Of a stretch of 64,000 nucleotides of DNA, positions 46,401-59,400 are shown piece by piece (the stretch's first letter is position 1; each line of letters begins with the position of its first letter). Source of the DNA: Mimachlamys varia. Lineage: Eukaryota; Mollusca; Bivalvia; Pectinida; Pectinidae. The stretch is from positions 13,264,001 through 13,328,000 of the forward strand of contig OX392527.1 in the NCBI GenBank assembly GCA_947623455.1, given 5' to 3'. Under the pieces are notes generated by a model. It was not told the origin of the DNA and did not search any database. It saw only the letters and a list, made by a program, of their open reading frames with translations. A program made the translations under genes and the position numbers.

Positions 46401-49400
46401 CATTGATGAACAAATTAGTTACTAAACACAATATCACCAAGAAAAGTCACTGATCTGTATATTATAATTACAGGGATTTAAGGTGGCTTATATTGTGTTC
46501 AAAAAGCCTGATTCTGTGAGGAAAGCCAAGAGTATTCCATACAGCAAACCACTGGTTATTTCACTGGACGACCCTCACAAATGTACGAACACCGGCATGG
46601 GAAGTAAGTAATCATCAGTCTCAATTAGCCAGAGTCTAATTAATTACAATATGTATCAATATTAACTCAGCTGCACTTTATACAGAAGTCCTTTATCAGC
46701 CTTGTGTTAACAAGTTATATTTTACAGTGAACAAATGTATACAACGTTTCATTGTCTGACATATATTTGATATACATGTATTTTGAGAGGTCATTTTAAA
46801 AACTCAGCTTTTAAGGTAGCTGGTTGAAGGAGGTTCTGCTCTGCTCTTCATGGAGTACATTTTCAGTCCACTTCATAACAAAGAATACACACAGAAATAA
46901 TGTAATTTTATCACCTTATTGTTAAGTTATCCAGTGAATGTAATATTTTTTTCATATGTTATTCGTTACTTATAACCTAGCACAAATTTGATTAACAAGT
47001 TTCAGTTGTTGTTTTGGTGAGATCATGCCAATGACAATAACACAACCACATTGACTTCCAAACTGAAGTCAAAATGAAAGCATTTTACATTCTGATGGTG
47101 TATGGAAATTTGACGTTTTGCATGAATAAATACCACAAAATATGTGATAAAAGGAATCTTACATTCGTTAATATTTCATATGATATTTATGAAACTTGTC
47201 AAAAATCTTTCAATTTGAATTAAATTGACAAATTCTAAGACTCATTCTATTTATGGAAACTCATGTAAGTACTTATATATATATGTAGTAGACTATTATT
47301 AAAGAACTACGTTTTGTATTAATGATTTTACAGAGTGGTGCAAAAATTATGAGATGGAGAGGATTAATGAGGAAGATCTGCAACAGGAAATAGACACTTA
47401 CATGGCCAAGCACGATGCTCGTGTGGAGAAGGTAATGCTAATTTAACAGGAAATAGACACTTACACGGCCAAGCACGATGCTCGTGTGTAGAAGGTAATG
47501 CTAACTAAACAGGAAATAGACACTTACATGGCCAAGCACGATGCTCGTGTGGAGAAGGTAATGCTAACTTAACAGGAAATAGACACTTTCAGTGCCAAAC
47601 ACGATGCTCTTGTGGAGAAGGTAATGCTAACTTAACAGGAAATAGACACTTACATGGCAAAGCACAATGTTTGTGTGGAGAAGGTACCTTACCTTGGTAA
47701 TGCTAACTAAACAGGAAATAGACACTTACATGGCCAAGCACGATGCTCGTGTGGAGAAGGTAATGCTAACTAAACAGGAAATAGACACTTACATGGCCAA
47801 GCACGATGCTTGTGTGTAGAAGGTAATGCTAACTGAACAGGAAATAGACACTTAAACGGCCAAGCACGATGCTCGTGTGGAGAGGGTAATGCTAACTAAA
47901 CAGGAAATAGACACTTACATGGCCAAGCATGATGCTCGTGTGAGGAAGGTAATGCTAACTTAACAGGAAATAGACACTTACATGGCCAAGCACGATGCTT
48001 GTGTGGAGAAGGTAATGCTAACTAAACAGGAAATAGACACTAACATGGCCAAGCACGATGCTTGTGTGTAGAAGGTAATGCTAACTAAACAGGAAATAGA
48101 CACTTACATGGCCAAGCACGATGCTCGTGTGAGGAAGGTAATGCTAACTTAACAGGAAATAGACACTTACACGGCCAAGCACGATGCTTGTGTGGAGAAG
48201 GTAATGCTAACTAAACAGGAAATAGACACTTACACGGCCAAGCACGATGCTTGTGTGTAGAAGGTAATGCTAACTAAACAGGAAATAGACACTTACACGG
48301 CCAAGCACGATGCTCGTGTGTAGAAGGTAATGCTAACTAAACAGGAAATAGACACTTACATGGCCAAGCACGATGCTCGTGTGGAGAAGGTAATGCTAAC
48401 TAAATAGGAAATACACACTTACATGGCCAAGCATGATGCTCGTGTGGAGATGGTCATGCTAGCTAAACAGGAAATAGACACTTACATGGCCAAGCACGAT
48501 GCTCGTGTGGAGAAGGTAATGCTAACTTAACAGAAAAAAAAACCATTTCAATAGAAATGATATTTTGTCCTTATGTATCTGAGGAAATTCAACATTTAAA
48601 ACAAGTACAGTGTAAGTTCGCAGTTCAGATGTTAATATTACTGAATGGATGTACCTGAATATATTTTTAGATTCCGTAGAACTTAACAATGACATACCCT
48701 TTAGCTCCCTCAATACTTACCAAAACTTACCAATCTCCCTTATTTATGTCTAAACTCACACAAACTCCAAATCTACATCCTTTGGTAAAATGATCTAATA
48801 TAAAATTCCCTCATAGGAATGAAGGAGATCTCCCTCATTGGAGATTTAAGAGGTTTACACATATGCATTTTCTATTTTAAATTCCATTGGTTCTATGCTA
48901 TTCAGGTTCATACATTAAGTAATATTAAAATCCGAGTAGTGAACTTAAATGTATTAGAACTTGAATTTCCTCAGATACGAATTCACATATTGATGTTTAC
49001 TTATTTCATTATCTATTGCTGGTCAGTCAAGTCTGTACAGCTCTCATACTAAACCTTACTTGTCTGAAAGTAGTCTGATGAAACCTCATACATTGTCATA
49101 GACCTTTACATGGACCTTTACAAGATCTCTACTCAAACCATTTCATAACTGTCTGTCATAGCGAGATCATTGTAATGCTCTCAAGCAGTAGGCAGTTCTA
49201 CAAGGAAGATCATCTCCAGACATTGATCTCTACACATTCACAGATAAAAGTTACCATGAAATCACCTTTTTGATTCTTCTGTTTTGATTTAAGCTTCCCT
49301 TGATTGTGATATGTTTATGTGACTTGACAGTTGTGGTTTATGAACAGGAGAAGCAGAAAGCCAAGGATATGGAAGGTGTGCCAGATGATGAAGGCTGGGT

Positions 49401-50359
49401 GACAGTAACTAGACATGGCAAAAACAAAGGGGTTCCCTGGAAGGAGTCACAAGAGAAAAAAGTCACAGCTCGAGAAAAGAAGAAGAGAAAAGACAAGGTT
49501 ATTTTAGTTTAACAAGATTCTAACTTTAAATATTCCGCTATAGATGCTGACCTATGTTTTGGGAATTGTCCTTATGATGTTTGTGTTTTTTATGTCCATG
49601 GTTCACAAATTGTCATTACCTACTACATGTATATTTATCAAGTTATAAAGTCCTGCCTGGTAGCAGCGTAACTGCAATTATAAATACAGAAATGATATAT
49701 CATTTGTTGTCCATAAGTTAAGTTACTATGTTGGGCTGTATGCTTATTGCAGGATACACACGGAATCTCGATGTGATAGGTGTATTATGTGTGTGGTTCT
49801 AGATTATGTTACATATTTACATAATAATCTAGTTCTCATATAAAAAAAATATGTTAAGTACATTCAGTATTCTATGCACCTGTAAACATAGGTATGTCAT
49901 TTACCCATAAAGATATAGACTTTGTACATTTAATACAATCTTTGTCTTCCCTTTGTAGGAGTTGCTGAATTTCTATTCTTTCCAAATCAGGGAAACAAAG
50001 AGGGAGCGTAAGTTTGATTCTATTCAAATATTTTCTGACAAGAAAAAAATCCCTATATATATATCATGGGTATTTCACTATATGTCTTGAGTCAACTTCA
50101 TCAAATATCACTGAAATTTCATTTGAAAACATTTCAAATGTTATCCAAAACTTCTACATCCATTTTACAATTACCGATATGTTGATATTAACACTTTATA
50201 GTATACAAATAACATCAGAAGATATTCATGTGTTCATGTACTTCAATTTATGACTGCTTTGATTCCTCCACAGAAATCGCCGAATTGAGGATGAAGTTTG
50301 AGGAAGACAAACAGCGAATTGCTTTGATGAAAGCATCAAGGCGATTTAGACCATATTAA
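40415..50359 (+). CDS. RRP7A: Ribosomal RNA-processing protein 7 homologue A, 8 exons
   Basis: Small-subunit processome factor needed for early 40S pre-rRNA processing in the nucleolus. Exons: 40415-40466, 42822-42961, 45267-45392, 46474-46603, 47334-47431, 49348-49497, 49959-50007, 50274-50359 (TAA). Phases join without a break, giving 276 residues against 280 in human. Seen: VVQVKYCEKSKATHCIYLKE, the RRM-like LFLLNIPPYCKEEHLRRMF and GFKVAYIVFKKPDSVRKA, the RRP7 core GVPDDEGWVTVTRHGK, and the conserved C-terminus LLNFYSFQIRE with KFEEDKQRIALMKASRRFRPY split across the last exons. The ATG at 40415 gives the phase needed by exon 2; an upstream frame from 40258 ends out of phase. Two introns begin with arrays copied from exon end plus donor. 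Confidence 0.95.
40905..41225. mobile_element. MITE-like element, second copy (inverted), partial
   Basis: Reverse-complement similarity to 4155-4440: AAGATTAACTGATATCAGC, GAATTCTTACGCAGTTACCG, TTCGGCTTGTTGTTGAATTG, ending GGGCCTTTA at 41217-41225. The opposite terminus is not recognisable. It lies in RRP7A intron 1. Confidence 0.65.
41226..42821. other. RRP7A intron 1, nothing recognised
   Basis: A frame at 41352-41576 containing HTRKLSVFPRTITNWNALLP looks like the tail of a non-LTR retrotransposon reverse transcriptase, where NWNxLP is common. The rest is AT-rich and without signal. Confidence 0.4.
42962..44413. repeat. 40-43-bp minisatellite seeded on RRP7A exon 2 donor, about 35 copies
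   Basis: Each unit contains the last 33 bases (11 codons, FLLNIPPYCKE) of RRP7A exon 2 followed by GTAAGAAC, GTAACTG or GTAAGAACTG. That is the exon end plus its splice donor copied in tandem. The first unit is the real exon end (42929-42961). In-frame TGA appears 15 bp into the intron. Confidence 0.97.
44930..45083. repeat. About 77-bp duplication, two copies
   Basis: AATTATAGAACTGATTATAT through AAACATGACCAGTCT occurs at about 44921 and again at about 44998, in the RRP7A intron before exon 3. Confidence 0.85.
47384..48534. repeat. 63-bp minisatellite seeded on RRP7A exon 5 donor, about 18 copies
   Basis: Each unit carries the last 48 bases (16 codons, QEIDTYMAKHDARVEK) of exon 5 plus GTAATGCTAACTTAA or GTAATGCTAACTAAA. 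The first unit overlaps the real exon (47384-47431). The unit length equals 21 codons. Some units are open through the junction (CTAACTAAACAG) while others hold TAA or a TAG from GTGTGTAG. Confidence 0.97.
48700..48880. repeat. Dispersed repeat fragment shared with 26930-27300
   Basis: Segments around GGAGATCTCCCTCATTGGAG and CTTACCAATCTCCCTTATTT recur in reverse complement near 27030 and 27270. RRP7A intron 5. Confidence 0.45.
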
Positions 50360-50386
50360 TTGTTATGTTACCAATATTTTAAATCC

Positions 50387-50392
50387 AATAAA
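50387..50392 (+). promoter_or_regulatory. RRP7A polyadenylation signal
   Basis: AATAAA, 28 bp after the RRP7A stop codon. Confidence 0.7.
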
Positions 50393-50619
50393 TGTAAAAT
50401 TATTCCTTCTTTTCTTTTTATTATGTACAGCCAGACCTTGATGTAAAAATATTCATGGCATAAACAGCTAGATCTCTTTTCTGAAATCAATGGATCATGA
50501 CTTACCTGAAGGATGTTAAATTTGCAGAAAAAAAAATAGTAAAGCATGCTACTCCTTATAATATGAATCAGTTTTCTTGAGATTCGACCAAATGACAAGA
50601 CAAAAAACAAACAAGAGTG

Positions 50620-51200
50620 TCAAGGGCAGAGAAAAATATGCCAAAGTGAAAGATGTAATAAAATCAGAAATAAAGAAAGTTTTCATCATTTTAATATGTT
50701 AAAACTTACAAAGTTTGAAAGAAATTGGTTGAAAACTGTGAAGATGTCCGACAAGATTTAGATTGTGAAATATGTCGGGGGCAGTAACTCTTCCAAATAA
50801 ACAAAACTTATTGTCATGGTGAATAAACAAACATAGTTTGAATGAGATATTTTATTTATAATTTGAAATTTGTCAGGGGCAATAACTCTTCCAAATATAG
50901 TCATATCAAACTGAAATTCAGGAAAACACAATTGCATGTCAATGTAAATGAATGTAAAGTGCACAAAGTTTGAATGCAATTGGTTGAAAACAGTGGGAGG
51001 AGATCTAGGGACAAGATTTGGATTGTGAAATATGTATGGGGCAGTAATTCTTCAAAATATTGTAAAATCCATGCAACCAATGTTCAGGAAAATACAACTT
51101 ATATACCATGGTGAATATGAGCATGATCTGTGGGAGATGATCTCTGGACAAGTTTATGATGGACGGACGCCAAACCACAATAATTTATGTCCTGTCTTAT
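50620..51200. mobile_element. Tandem-unit dispersed element (second family)
   Basis: Three or four diverged units of roughly 120-150 bp, each with TTTGAATGCAATTGGTTGAA-like, GACAAGATTTGGATTGTGAA-like and GGGGCAGTAACTCTTCCAAA-like segments. It ends with ATGGACGGACGCC, as element ends of this type often do. It lies between RRP7A and INTS15. Confidence 0.6.
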
Positions 51201-51276
51201 AAGAAAAAATTGGATAATGCAATTTTGTAGATCTGCAAGTAAATATAGTTTTGACAACTTCAGTATAGGTTAAGTT

Positions 51277-52201
51277 ACAAGTGGCCCAAGTGGCCTGCAT
51301 TGCTCATCTGGTATAAATCTTGGACTTGTAACCCTGAAGTCGCCTAAAATCTATTACTTTACCTTGTTTGCAGATTTTGTTCAGTTCTTCCAAGGAAACT
51401 ACCATCCAAATATGACTCTTAGCCTTTCGGTTAATCAGAAGAGGTCGTTTAAATGTTTAACAGATTTGACCCCTGTGACCTTGAATATGGGTCAAGGTAC
51501 CTTTCAGCCAAATATCATGCTTTTTGGACTTTTGGTTAATCAGAAGAAGTCATATAAAGGTCACAGATTTGACCTCTGTGACCTTGAATATGGATCAAGG
51601 CCATTTCCTTTCTCAAACTTTGTCTAGCTTTATCCAATAACCTTTCAGACAAATATCATACTTCTAGGCCTTATGGTTAATCAAAGTCATTTAAAGGTTT
51701 CAACAGTTTGGACCCGAGACCTTGAATATGAGTCAAGGTCATTTCTTTTCGCAAACATTGTCTTGCTTCATCCAAGAAAGCTTTCAGACAAATATCATGA
51801 TTCTAGGGCTTTTGGTTTATTAGAAGAAGTCTTTTAAATGTTTTAACAGATTTAACCCTGTGACCTTGAATATGGGTCGAGGTCATTTCTTTTTGCAAAC
51901 TTTGTTCGGCTTCATCCAAATAAAGCTATCAGTCAAATATAAGGTCTCTATACCTGACTACATTTCAGAAGAAGTCGTTTGAAGGTTTCAATATTTTTGA
52001 CCCGTGACCTTGAAAGTAGGTCAAAATGATTGGTTTTTTATACAATCTTTGTTCAGCTCCTTCCAAGAAAGCCACCAGCCAAATTTCATGTCAGTAGACC
52101 TTTTGGTATTTCAGAAGAAGTTGTTTAAAGGAAAAGTTGGCGGACAGATGACGCACCATTGCATAAGCTTACTTGGCCCTTTGGGCCTGGTGAGCTAAAA
52201 A
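51277..52201. mobile_element. Non-autonomous element with tandem core (copy B, inverted)
   Basis: Reverse orientation of the 16735-18690 family: starts ACAAGTGGCCCAAGTGGCCT, has about five core units with TTGACCCCTGTGACCTTGAA, and ends TTGGGCCTGGTGAGCTAAAA. Units are more diverged than in copy A. Confidence 0.8.
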
Positions 52202-52613
52202 CATTCATATATTAATGACGCTAATTCATTTGCCACTTTGCTTAATGTATTTCATGATCAATGTCCCATTTTTGTCAAGAATATCAACTTCAACATCCTA
52301 TCAATAAATCAATACTATATAGAACAAATGATGGCAGTATACTGATGTCTTACTGTATACAGAGTTAATTCCCTCATACCATATATTTTTATTGAAATAA
52401 AAACATTAGAATTAAATAAATGCTACTCTGTGTATCAAATTTACCTGACTGAAAACTAGGTTGTAGGTTTGCCTATTTGGGTTGGGACCCGGGGGGGGGG
52501 GCAAAAACCACCAAAATAGTAATTTAAGTTTTTATGCAAGTTTATTTATTATGCACAGAAATATTGATGAGGATTCAGGAATATGTACAAAGGCAGCATA
52601 TGTGAGGTGGCAA
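52202..52613. other. INTS15 3' flank
   Basis: Contains a G-tract of about 10 at 52490 and TTTATTTATT at 52541-52550, which reads AATAAA on the minus strand about 65-70 bp past the INTS15 stop, a plausible polyadenylation signal. No gene seen. Confidence 0.55.
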
Positions 52614-55600
52614 TCATGATGTGTCCATTGGCTGAGTTGTCCATGGTCTTGCTATGATCTGAAGTAATCTGAAACAAGTCATGTCAATATGGATGTGTTA
52701 GTTAAGATATGTTTCATAAAACATATTTTGTACAATTATTCAACGACCATCCTCAATATTTTTATTATCAATTTTATCATCCAATTGTTTACCACCAGGT
52801 ATTAAAATGTATTAAAATGTATTGAAATTTTTATCAAGCATTATAATAAAAAAAATACTAAATTACTGAAGAATTCCAATATATTAATGATAATTAGTAG
52901 ATTTACTATAGATTGTATATTTTATTTAAAAAAACTACCTTATGTATGTACCTATACATATTTTATTTACCTATTATATAGATATGACATTATGTATAAG
53001 TATGAGGTACAAACCTGTTCTGTGGTAAGATTTCACACAGTGTAAGGATTTCTTTACCACCTGAAACAAAATGAAATATTGCATTACCTGATGGAATTCT
53101 AGTAACGACTATCGGTTGACTTATATAATATATACCTAATATGTAAATATGACAAGAGACTCATCAGGTGAAGTATGTAAATATCATTCAACACGTTAAT
53201 AGAGAAAAAATTTTGAGATGACTTTGTATGTAAAGATAGAAATTTCTTCAGTCACAAGTTCACAACTCCCATTTCAGGTTGATCTTTTGCAAGTTTCATT
53301 GGTTACAGATTGATACAGATCTAGATGCCAGTAAAAAGTTTCGGGATAAATAGCTTTGAACAAATATTTAAACTAACAAGTAAGCACACCTTAAGAGGGC
53401 CCATAAGATGGAAACACACATGTCATTTCAAATTTTATGCAGGAATAATTCCGTTGCACCATCAATGTGAATGTGTGAGGTTTAAAATACTTTTGTATAT
53501 TTCATGACAAAGCGTTGAAAGGGATTGAACCTGAATACGTAGGAGACATTTTCTTTTCTGTTACTGCTAGTATAATTTGTAAACACAATATATTTTGAAT
53601 TGACACTGCTACACTTATATATACCAAAATAATTTATTTTGTTTATTTATCTCTTTATAAAGTGATACTTTAGTACACAGGTATTAAAATAAAATTCACT
53701 AGTAAGGATGATCCTATACAGAATGTTTTGTCAGAGGCAAGTTTTCATGATTGAAATTAATGAGTACATGAAATTATTCATTATACTTACTTGATAATTT
53801 TAATCCACCTGTCACTATAGCGACCTGAATTATTTGTCCCAGCCGATCAACTAAGGTTTGAAAATCCTCCTCCTGTATCTTGTCCTTGTTGAGCTGGTAA
53901 AGTCTAACAAGCTCCCTGGCTATGGACAGGAAATGTGACATGTGGAAAAGTTCCTGGTTAAGCTCCATGCTCTTGTAAGCTTGAAAGCTCTGTAAGATGC
54001 TGAAATGTAGCTTGGAAAGCAACGAGAATGTCTTTGTCTTATCACTGTGTAATTTGCTATTTAAATCTGGTTCACTTTGCGTAGTACATAAAATTTGTCC
54101 TAAAGTGCACCACTGCACTAGTCCAAAGAATGGGCACGAGAAGCTGGCCTGAATGCGGACAAGTCGGACAGACTCGGAACACAGACAGGGATCACCAGAC
54201 ACCCAGCTGGTGATGTAGTCCAACAGGATCGGGGGTGGTGCCCGAGACATTTCTGCAGAAGGAAAAAATCCTTTATCACATACATGTAGATAGGATAGAT
54301 ATTTGTTATATTATTTTGGCAGCTCTGTTCCTTGATTGAATGAGATAAGTTCAAGTAAACTTTATTTAACGTTGATATGGGTATACAATGTGAAACACAA
54401 GCTAGTTAAGTAAGCTTTTACAATCAACATGTATCACCCCTCTTGTTTTTTTGTTAAAGATTCACAAGCCTTGACACATGACAACATGACATAACCAACA
54501 ATGTGAAACATATTTTTCTTCTTTCATTATCACAGAATACAAAACGGAAAAACAATTAAAAGCAAAATTTATCATTATGTAACTACATTTAGTGTCCAAT
54601 AAAAAGTAATACATGTACATTGTAGATGTCTTCCAAAAATATGTGTAAATTAAACAGATACATTGACAATTTTTTCATTAAATAAATCATGTCATATATT
54701 ACTGCACAAAATATATGCTGCAGTTCAAGTTTATGAAGCATATGATTGTTAATAACAACTATTACTAAATAGAAAGTACCATGAAATGGATATATGGTGG
54801 CCACAGCTGTGATGAAGTTACAGGTGAAGAGAGGCGATACACTGGGCAGTGTTTGGAAGGTGTTGCTGATCTCTGGGAACAGTAGGCAGTAATCCTCTAC
54901 CAGTCTCAGTACCAGGTCACACACAGTGCTGCTATGGCAACCCTGCTCCTGTAAAACCATACAGTAATTCCCTTATAAAATATAGTTTATACCAGGTCAC
55001 ACACAGTGCTGCTATGGCAACCCTGCTCCTGTAAACCATACAGTAATTCCCTTGTAAGATATATTAAATAACCATCATGGTTTCAAAACTGGTTTTTTAA
55101 ATGTTACTACACCCATGAGTATGCATATCATGTGCCCTTAAAGTTCAACCAGGATTAATGTGTCCTTAAGGTTCAACTAGGATTAACAGCAATGTAATCA
55201 ACTTGAAAATGCTATTTCACATTGGTAACATGCCATACAGTAAACTAAGCAAAGTATTTAAGACACAAGGTATAGACATGTTTACATTTGCCAGAAACAA
55301 GTTCTAGAGGTAAACAACAAACATAGCAAATTTCAAATTCTCAAAATTTCAAATTGCAAACTTACCTGCATCCAAAGAGCAGCACAGTCCAGTACTGCTC
55401 CACTTCCAATGGAGAGAGCCATCGACACCAGTTTTGTGAGGAGAGTAGTTTTTGCAACCTCAATACCTCCTCCAAAGATCACACTGAAGATACTGTACCT
55501 GGAGCTCTGTGGTGCCCCCTGCAGGCAACTACACACCATTTCAAGTAGTTGGAGCTCCTGAATGGCATTCAGTTTCTGTGAAGAGTACACAATCCAGACA

Positions 55601-56473
55601 AATAGTCAACAAGCTTCTCTAAGTTTCAGAAAGGTTTACATTTTAAGCCTTTCTTTCTGTGATGGAACAAAAACCTTTCTACCTTATATAATAATATTTA
55701 ACTTAATTACTCAAGCATATATAAATAAACAATTAGCCATAACCTTGTATGAATATCTGTATAGTCTTTATACATTTGTGTAGTGTGTACTAAGTCCTGC
55801 AAACCTACAAATTTCAATCTTCACTAGATGACATGGAGATGGAAACCATCTCTAATTTAAAGTCAATATTTAAATAATCAATTGGAGTACCAAAATCATC
55901 ATGTAGTCTTAATAAGGGCAAATTATTATGAAGATTAGGCGAATTCAAGAGAATAACAGGTAGATATGAACACATCAGATCACCTTGGCATACACCTTTG
56001 AATGTGTTGAAACCAACAGACATCTTTGACTAAATTTAAGACCTTGACCTTTGCAGGACAAAAATGGATAAGTATGCAACACACTTTCTTCTAGTGGTTA
56101 ACAATCATGCAAAGTTTCATCTCTCTATATGATAGCTATATTATATAGGTAACAAAGACATGGAGTGGAAAGGAATGTGTCTTTTGAACAGACAAACGTA
56201 CAATCAGAATGTTTACTATAGGGCATCCACCACATAGTGGCAGGGCCTTTATAATCTCTCAACTACCTTTTGTGGCCCTCTTGTTCTGCCAGTTGCTGAC
56301 TTGAACAAAACATAATCCTGACTGACTTCCACTGCAAAATTCTCTGCTCCTCCTCCCAGCCCAGGAATGGCCCCTCCTGATGAGGATGTGAAGCATGATG
56401 TCAAGTATTGCAGTGCTATACGAGATGACTCCGGAAACTCAAGGACACTTAGCCGCTTCAATATCTTACTCAT
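52614..56473 (-). CDS. INTS15: Integrator complex subunit 15 (C7orf26 homologue), 6 coding exons
   Basis: Subunit of the Integrator complex, associated with the INTS10/13/14 arm (family knowledge). Exons in reading order: 56473-56267, 55575-55366, 54948-54780, 54252-53791, 53060-53015, 52668-52614 (TGA). All junctions are GT-AG and in phase, giving 382 residues against about 449 in human; the Pro/His-rich human tail is absent. Diagnostic: KLNAIQELQLLEMVCSCLQ, LLTKLVSMALSIGSGAVLDC, LRLVEDYCLLFPEISNTFQT, LFTCNFITAVATIYPF, FFGLVQWCTLGQIL, LLSKLHFSILQSFQ, DRLGQIIQVAIVTGGLKLSS. An acceptor (TTGCAG) at 56486 precedes the ATG by 13 bases, so a noncoding first exon lies upstream. Exon 3's 5' end and its acceptor are duplicated in the intron. 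Confidence 0.93.
54911..55070. repeat. 80-bp duplication spanning INTS15 exon 3 acceptor, two copies
   Basis: ACCAGGTCACACACAGTGCT through CAGTAATTCCCTT occurs at 54911 and again at 54991. On the minus strand it contains the first 38 bases of exon 3, its AG acceptor and flanking intron. The outer copy (54991) is a decoy with the acceptor AG intact. Confidence 0.9.
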
Positions 56474-59400
56474 TGTGCCCGAGAATCTGCAATGGAACAA
56501 TAAAAACAGTTAAGCCTTAAAGAGGCATCACGTTAAAACTATATTTTTTTATGCTTATTTAGAATTATTGTATATATGAATTAAATGTATACTCTTGTGG
56601 AAAATTAATGGGTGATTTACGCTGAAATATGTTCTCAAAAATTTTAATTAATAATTAAAAAAGGGAATCACTATTCGTTGATCAACGATTTGGACATGTA
56701 AATTTTTTTGCATCACATATAATAACGCATGCGCATAACAAGCTACATCGGTAAACAAAAAATGGCGATCCGCGTGACCTACATGTAACTACCAAGCGAA
56801 AAGTGGCCGAATGGTCAAATTTTAACGTAAGGATTATATTACGGAAGCATAATGAGGGATGGGAAGTATTCAAGGGAGAGACTAACAGCCCAATTGTTTG
56901 CATTGTTACAGTTTTCTTCTGGATAGCCGGTGACACAGTTTTGATTTGGTTTTGGGGCTTCCCAAGGGATAACCCTTTCATTCCTCTGTTACATGAAATG
57001 CGTGTGTAAAACTTGAAAGCGTGTATTGTAATATTCCCTTTATAATATTCCAGTAAAACGGCATTGTTGAATTATATTGCTGAAGAGAAAGACCTTTTCA
57101 CATACAAGAAAAACCGAATGGGGGGGGGGGGGGGTTACGTTGTAAAATGCCGGTATCCCGGGCGATTGAGTTTAATGTATACAGATTCAATTTGGACAAA
57201 CTGAATAAATTTATGTCATCATGTGCGGATAAAAAATTCTTGTCATACCTAATCTATAAAATAAGGATTGTACAAATATAATCGGGTTCGGACCCCGGTA
57301 TTAAATTTGATATGAATCAAAATATATGCATTATATAAGTGAAGTCATTAATTCATAAAAAAAAAATCATATACATGTATGTCCCATGTCTGCAGTTGTG
57401 TTGGAAATGTTAACGAACCTTTAAATTTACATAAAAAAAAAGTAAAATGAATCATAACATATATAAATGGATTAAGTATTGGACAATTATATCTTCTCGA
57501 CAAGTTCCAAATTTGATATATATATTATACATGTATTCTACATGTTTAGTGCGTGGTGCGTCATATGAGTGCATGGACTTCCGTGATACATATATAATTG
57601 TAAGTGTTAAAGTATGTTGACGCTGAAAGTTGGATAGATTTTAGATGAATATATAGAAAGTCTGAAAAAAAATCTTCAAGACATCGAGTTGTATAAAAAA
57701 AATCGGAATCATTTCATTTTATTTTTGCACTTTTCAATGCATGCACACCTTTGTGAAATGGTTCTAAATGAGGATTCGTGAAGATAACATTTTACAGAAA
57801 ATAAGGTTTGCCCTATGGTTGTCATCGTCGGAAAACCCACATGACACTGTTAAACGTACAATGTAAGAGTGCAGTGACGTATTGGTTTCTGACAATGCAT
57901 GGCTAACGTTGTATACTGTACCCATTTGCATGTCGATATATGATGCAGAGATGCCGACATAAATTTCTTCATATGAATATCGTGTGTAATTAACGTCTGA
58001 TTATTAATGTGAATATGATTCAATAAATTGATACACGGACTTTGTGTCTGGTTCATCATCGGACCTATACATTACGCGTCCCCTCCCGTTGGGCCCCTTC
58101 GTCGACATGCGACAAAATAGTCACGTGATTGACGCGTGATCATCGCTATTTTTATCGGGCTTTCCAGAGAAATGCAATTTTGCAAGTGGCTAATAAACAC
58201 ATTTTGAGAGGACTTTGAATATTGAAATAACAGGAAAACGCATCTGGTAGTGCAGACAGCATGTTCATTCAATAAATTCATTGTAGACTTCCCCGGGATG
58301 CCCCTTTAATCTTTTGAGTAAAGTAAAACTGCTCTGCCACATTTTTTTCAAAATCATCAATTGGGACCACCAACCCTAGAATATAGGAGGTTAAGGCACA
58401 CAGGATAGAAGATTATGAGATATTATATAACTTGGTATTACAGCATTTAACAACTATGGTCACTTTTCCTATACAAATCGTAAAACAAAGACCCATTAAA
58501 TCTATCAGACCTGCCAGCCCAAGAAAAACAAATTATCAGGGGAAATTTCAAACAAAAGGCCCAATGGGCCTATACAACACTCGCCTGGTGGCAATTCCAC
58601 ATGTGGTACTAAACGTCAAGACTAACAAACTATTACTCTCAAAATACAAGATGGCCGTCTGTCGGTCATGTTGTTTTTCTTGTTAAACCTACATATAATT
58701 TTGATAATGACCCCAGTGGTGGATCAAGAGACATAACTGGGGGGGGGGGGGGGGTACCCAGCTCTACTAAAAAAATTGATGAAGTGTTTCTATATATTAT
58801 TTGTGATGAGAGTCCAAGGACTCATAAATGTATTGAATTTGAGGGTTCCAGGAAAAACCCGGGGGGGGGGTGTCATTTTTTTTTTTTTTTTTTATAAAAT
58901 TATTGTACAATAACTGCTTGCTACCTGACTGGGAGGCATTAAATGCTGCCCCCACATGCAAAAGGGTGTGGGGGATCTCCCAGAAAATTTTGAGGGGATA
59001 TAGATGCAAATTCTTGCATTCTGACTACATCCCAGTACTTTATTTTGTACTTAGGATATCATCAGAAATTATTCTTCTTTTTAGGGAAATAAATTCTTTA
59101 AAATTTCACTATGTGACTCCTGTTGGGAAGGGGTTCGGACCCAAAGTGAGTATTGCTCCCCCTGATGCACAACCCTCTGCATTCTGAGCTTATTTCAGTA
59201 CTCAGTAAAATGTTGTGCTGATTGAGACTTACTGGAAAAGTAAAGTAATTTTCATCATGGACTTAGATAGATTAATCTAATTCTGTGTTTTCATGGGCAA
59301 GGCTCTCCCAGGCAAACTTATTATATGTGATATCATATTTTTTTCGAAATAGAATGAAGTTAATAAGTCGAAGTTCAAAATACAGTACTTTCACCGGTCA

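Noticed and set aside
56803..57009. 68-codon + frame with a hydrophobic stretch
   Set aside because: No homology recognised, no splice context and AT-rich flanks; probably chance or repeat-derived.
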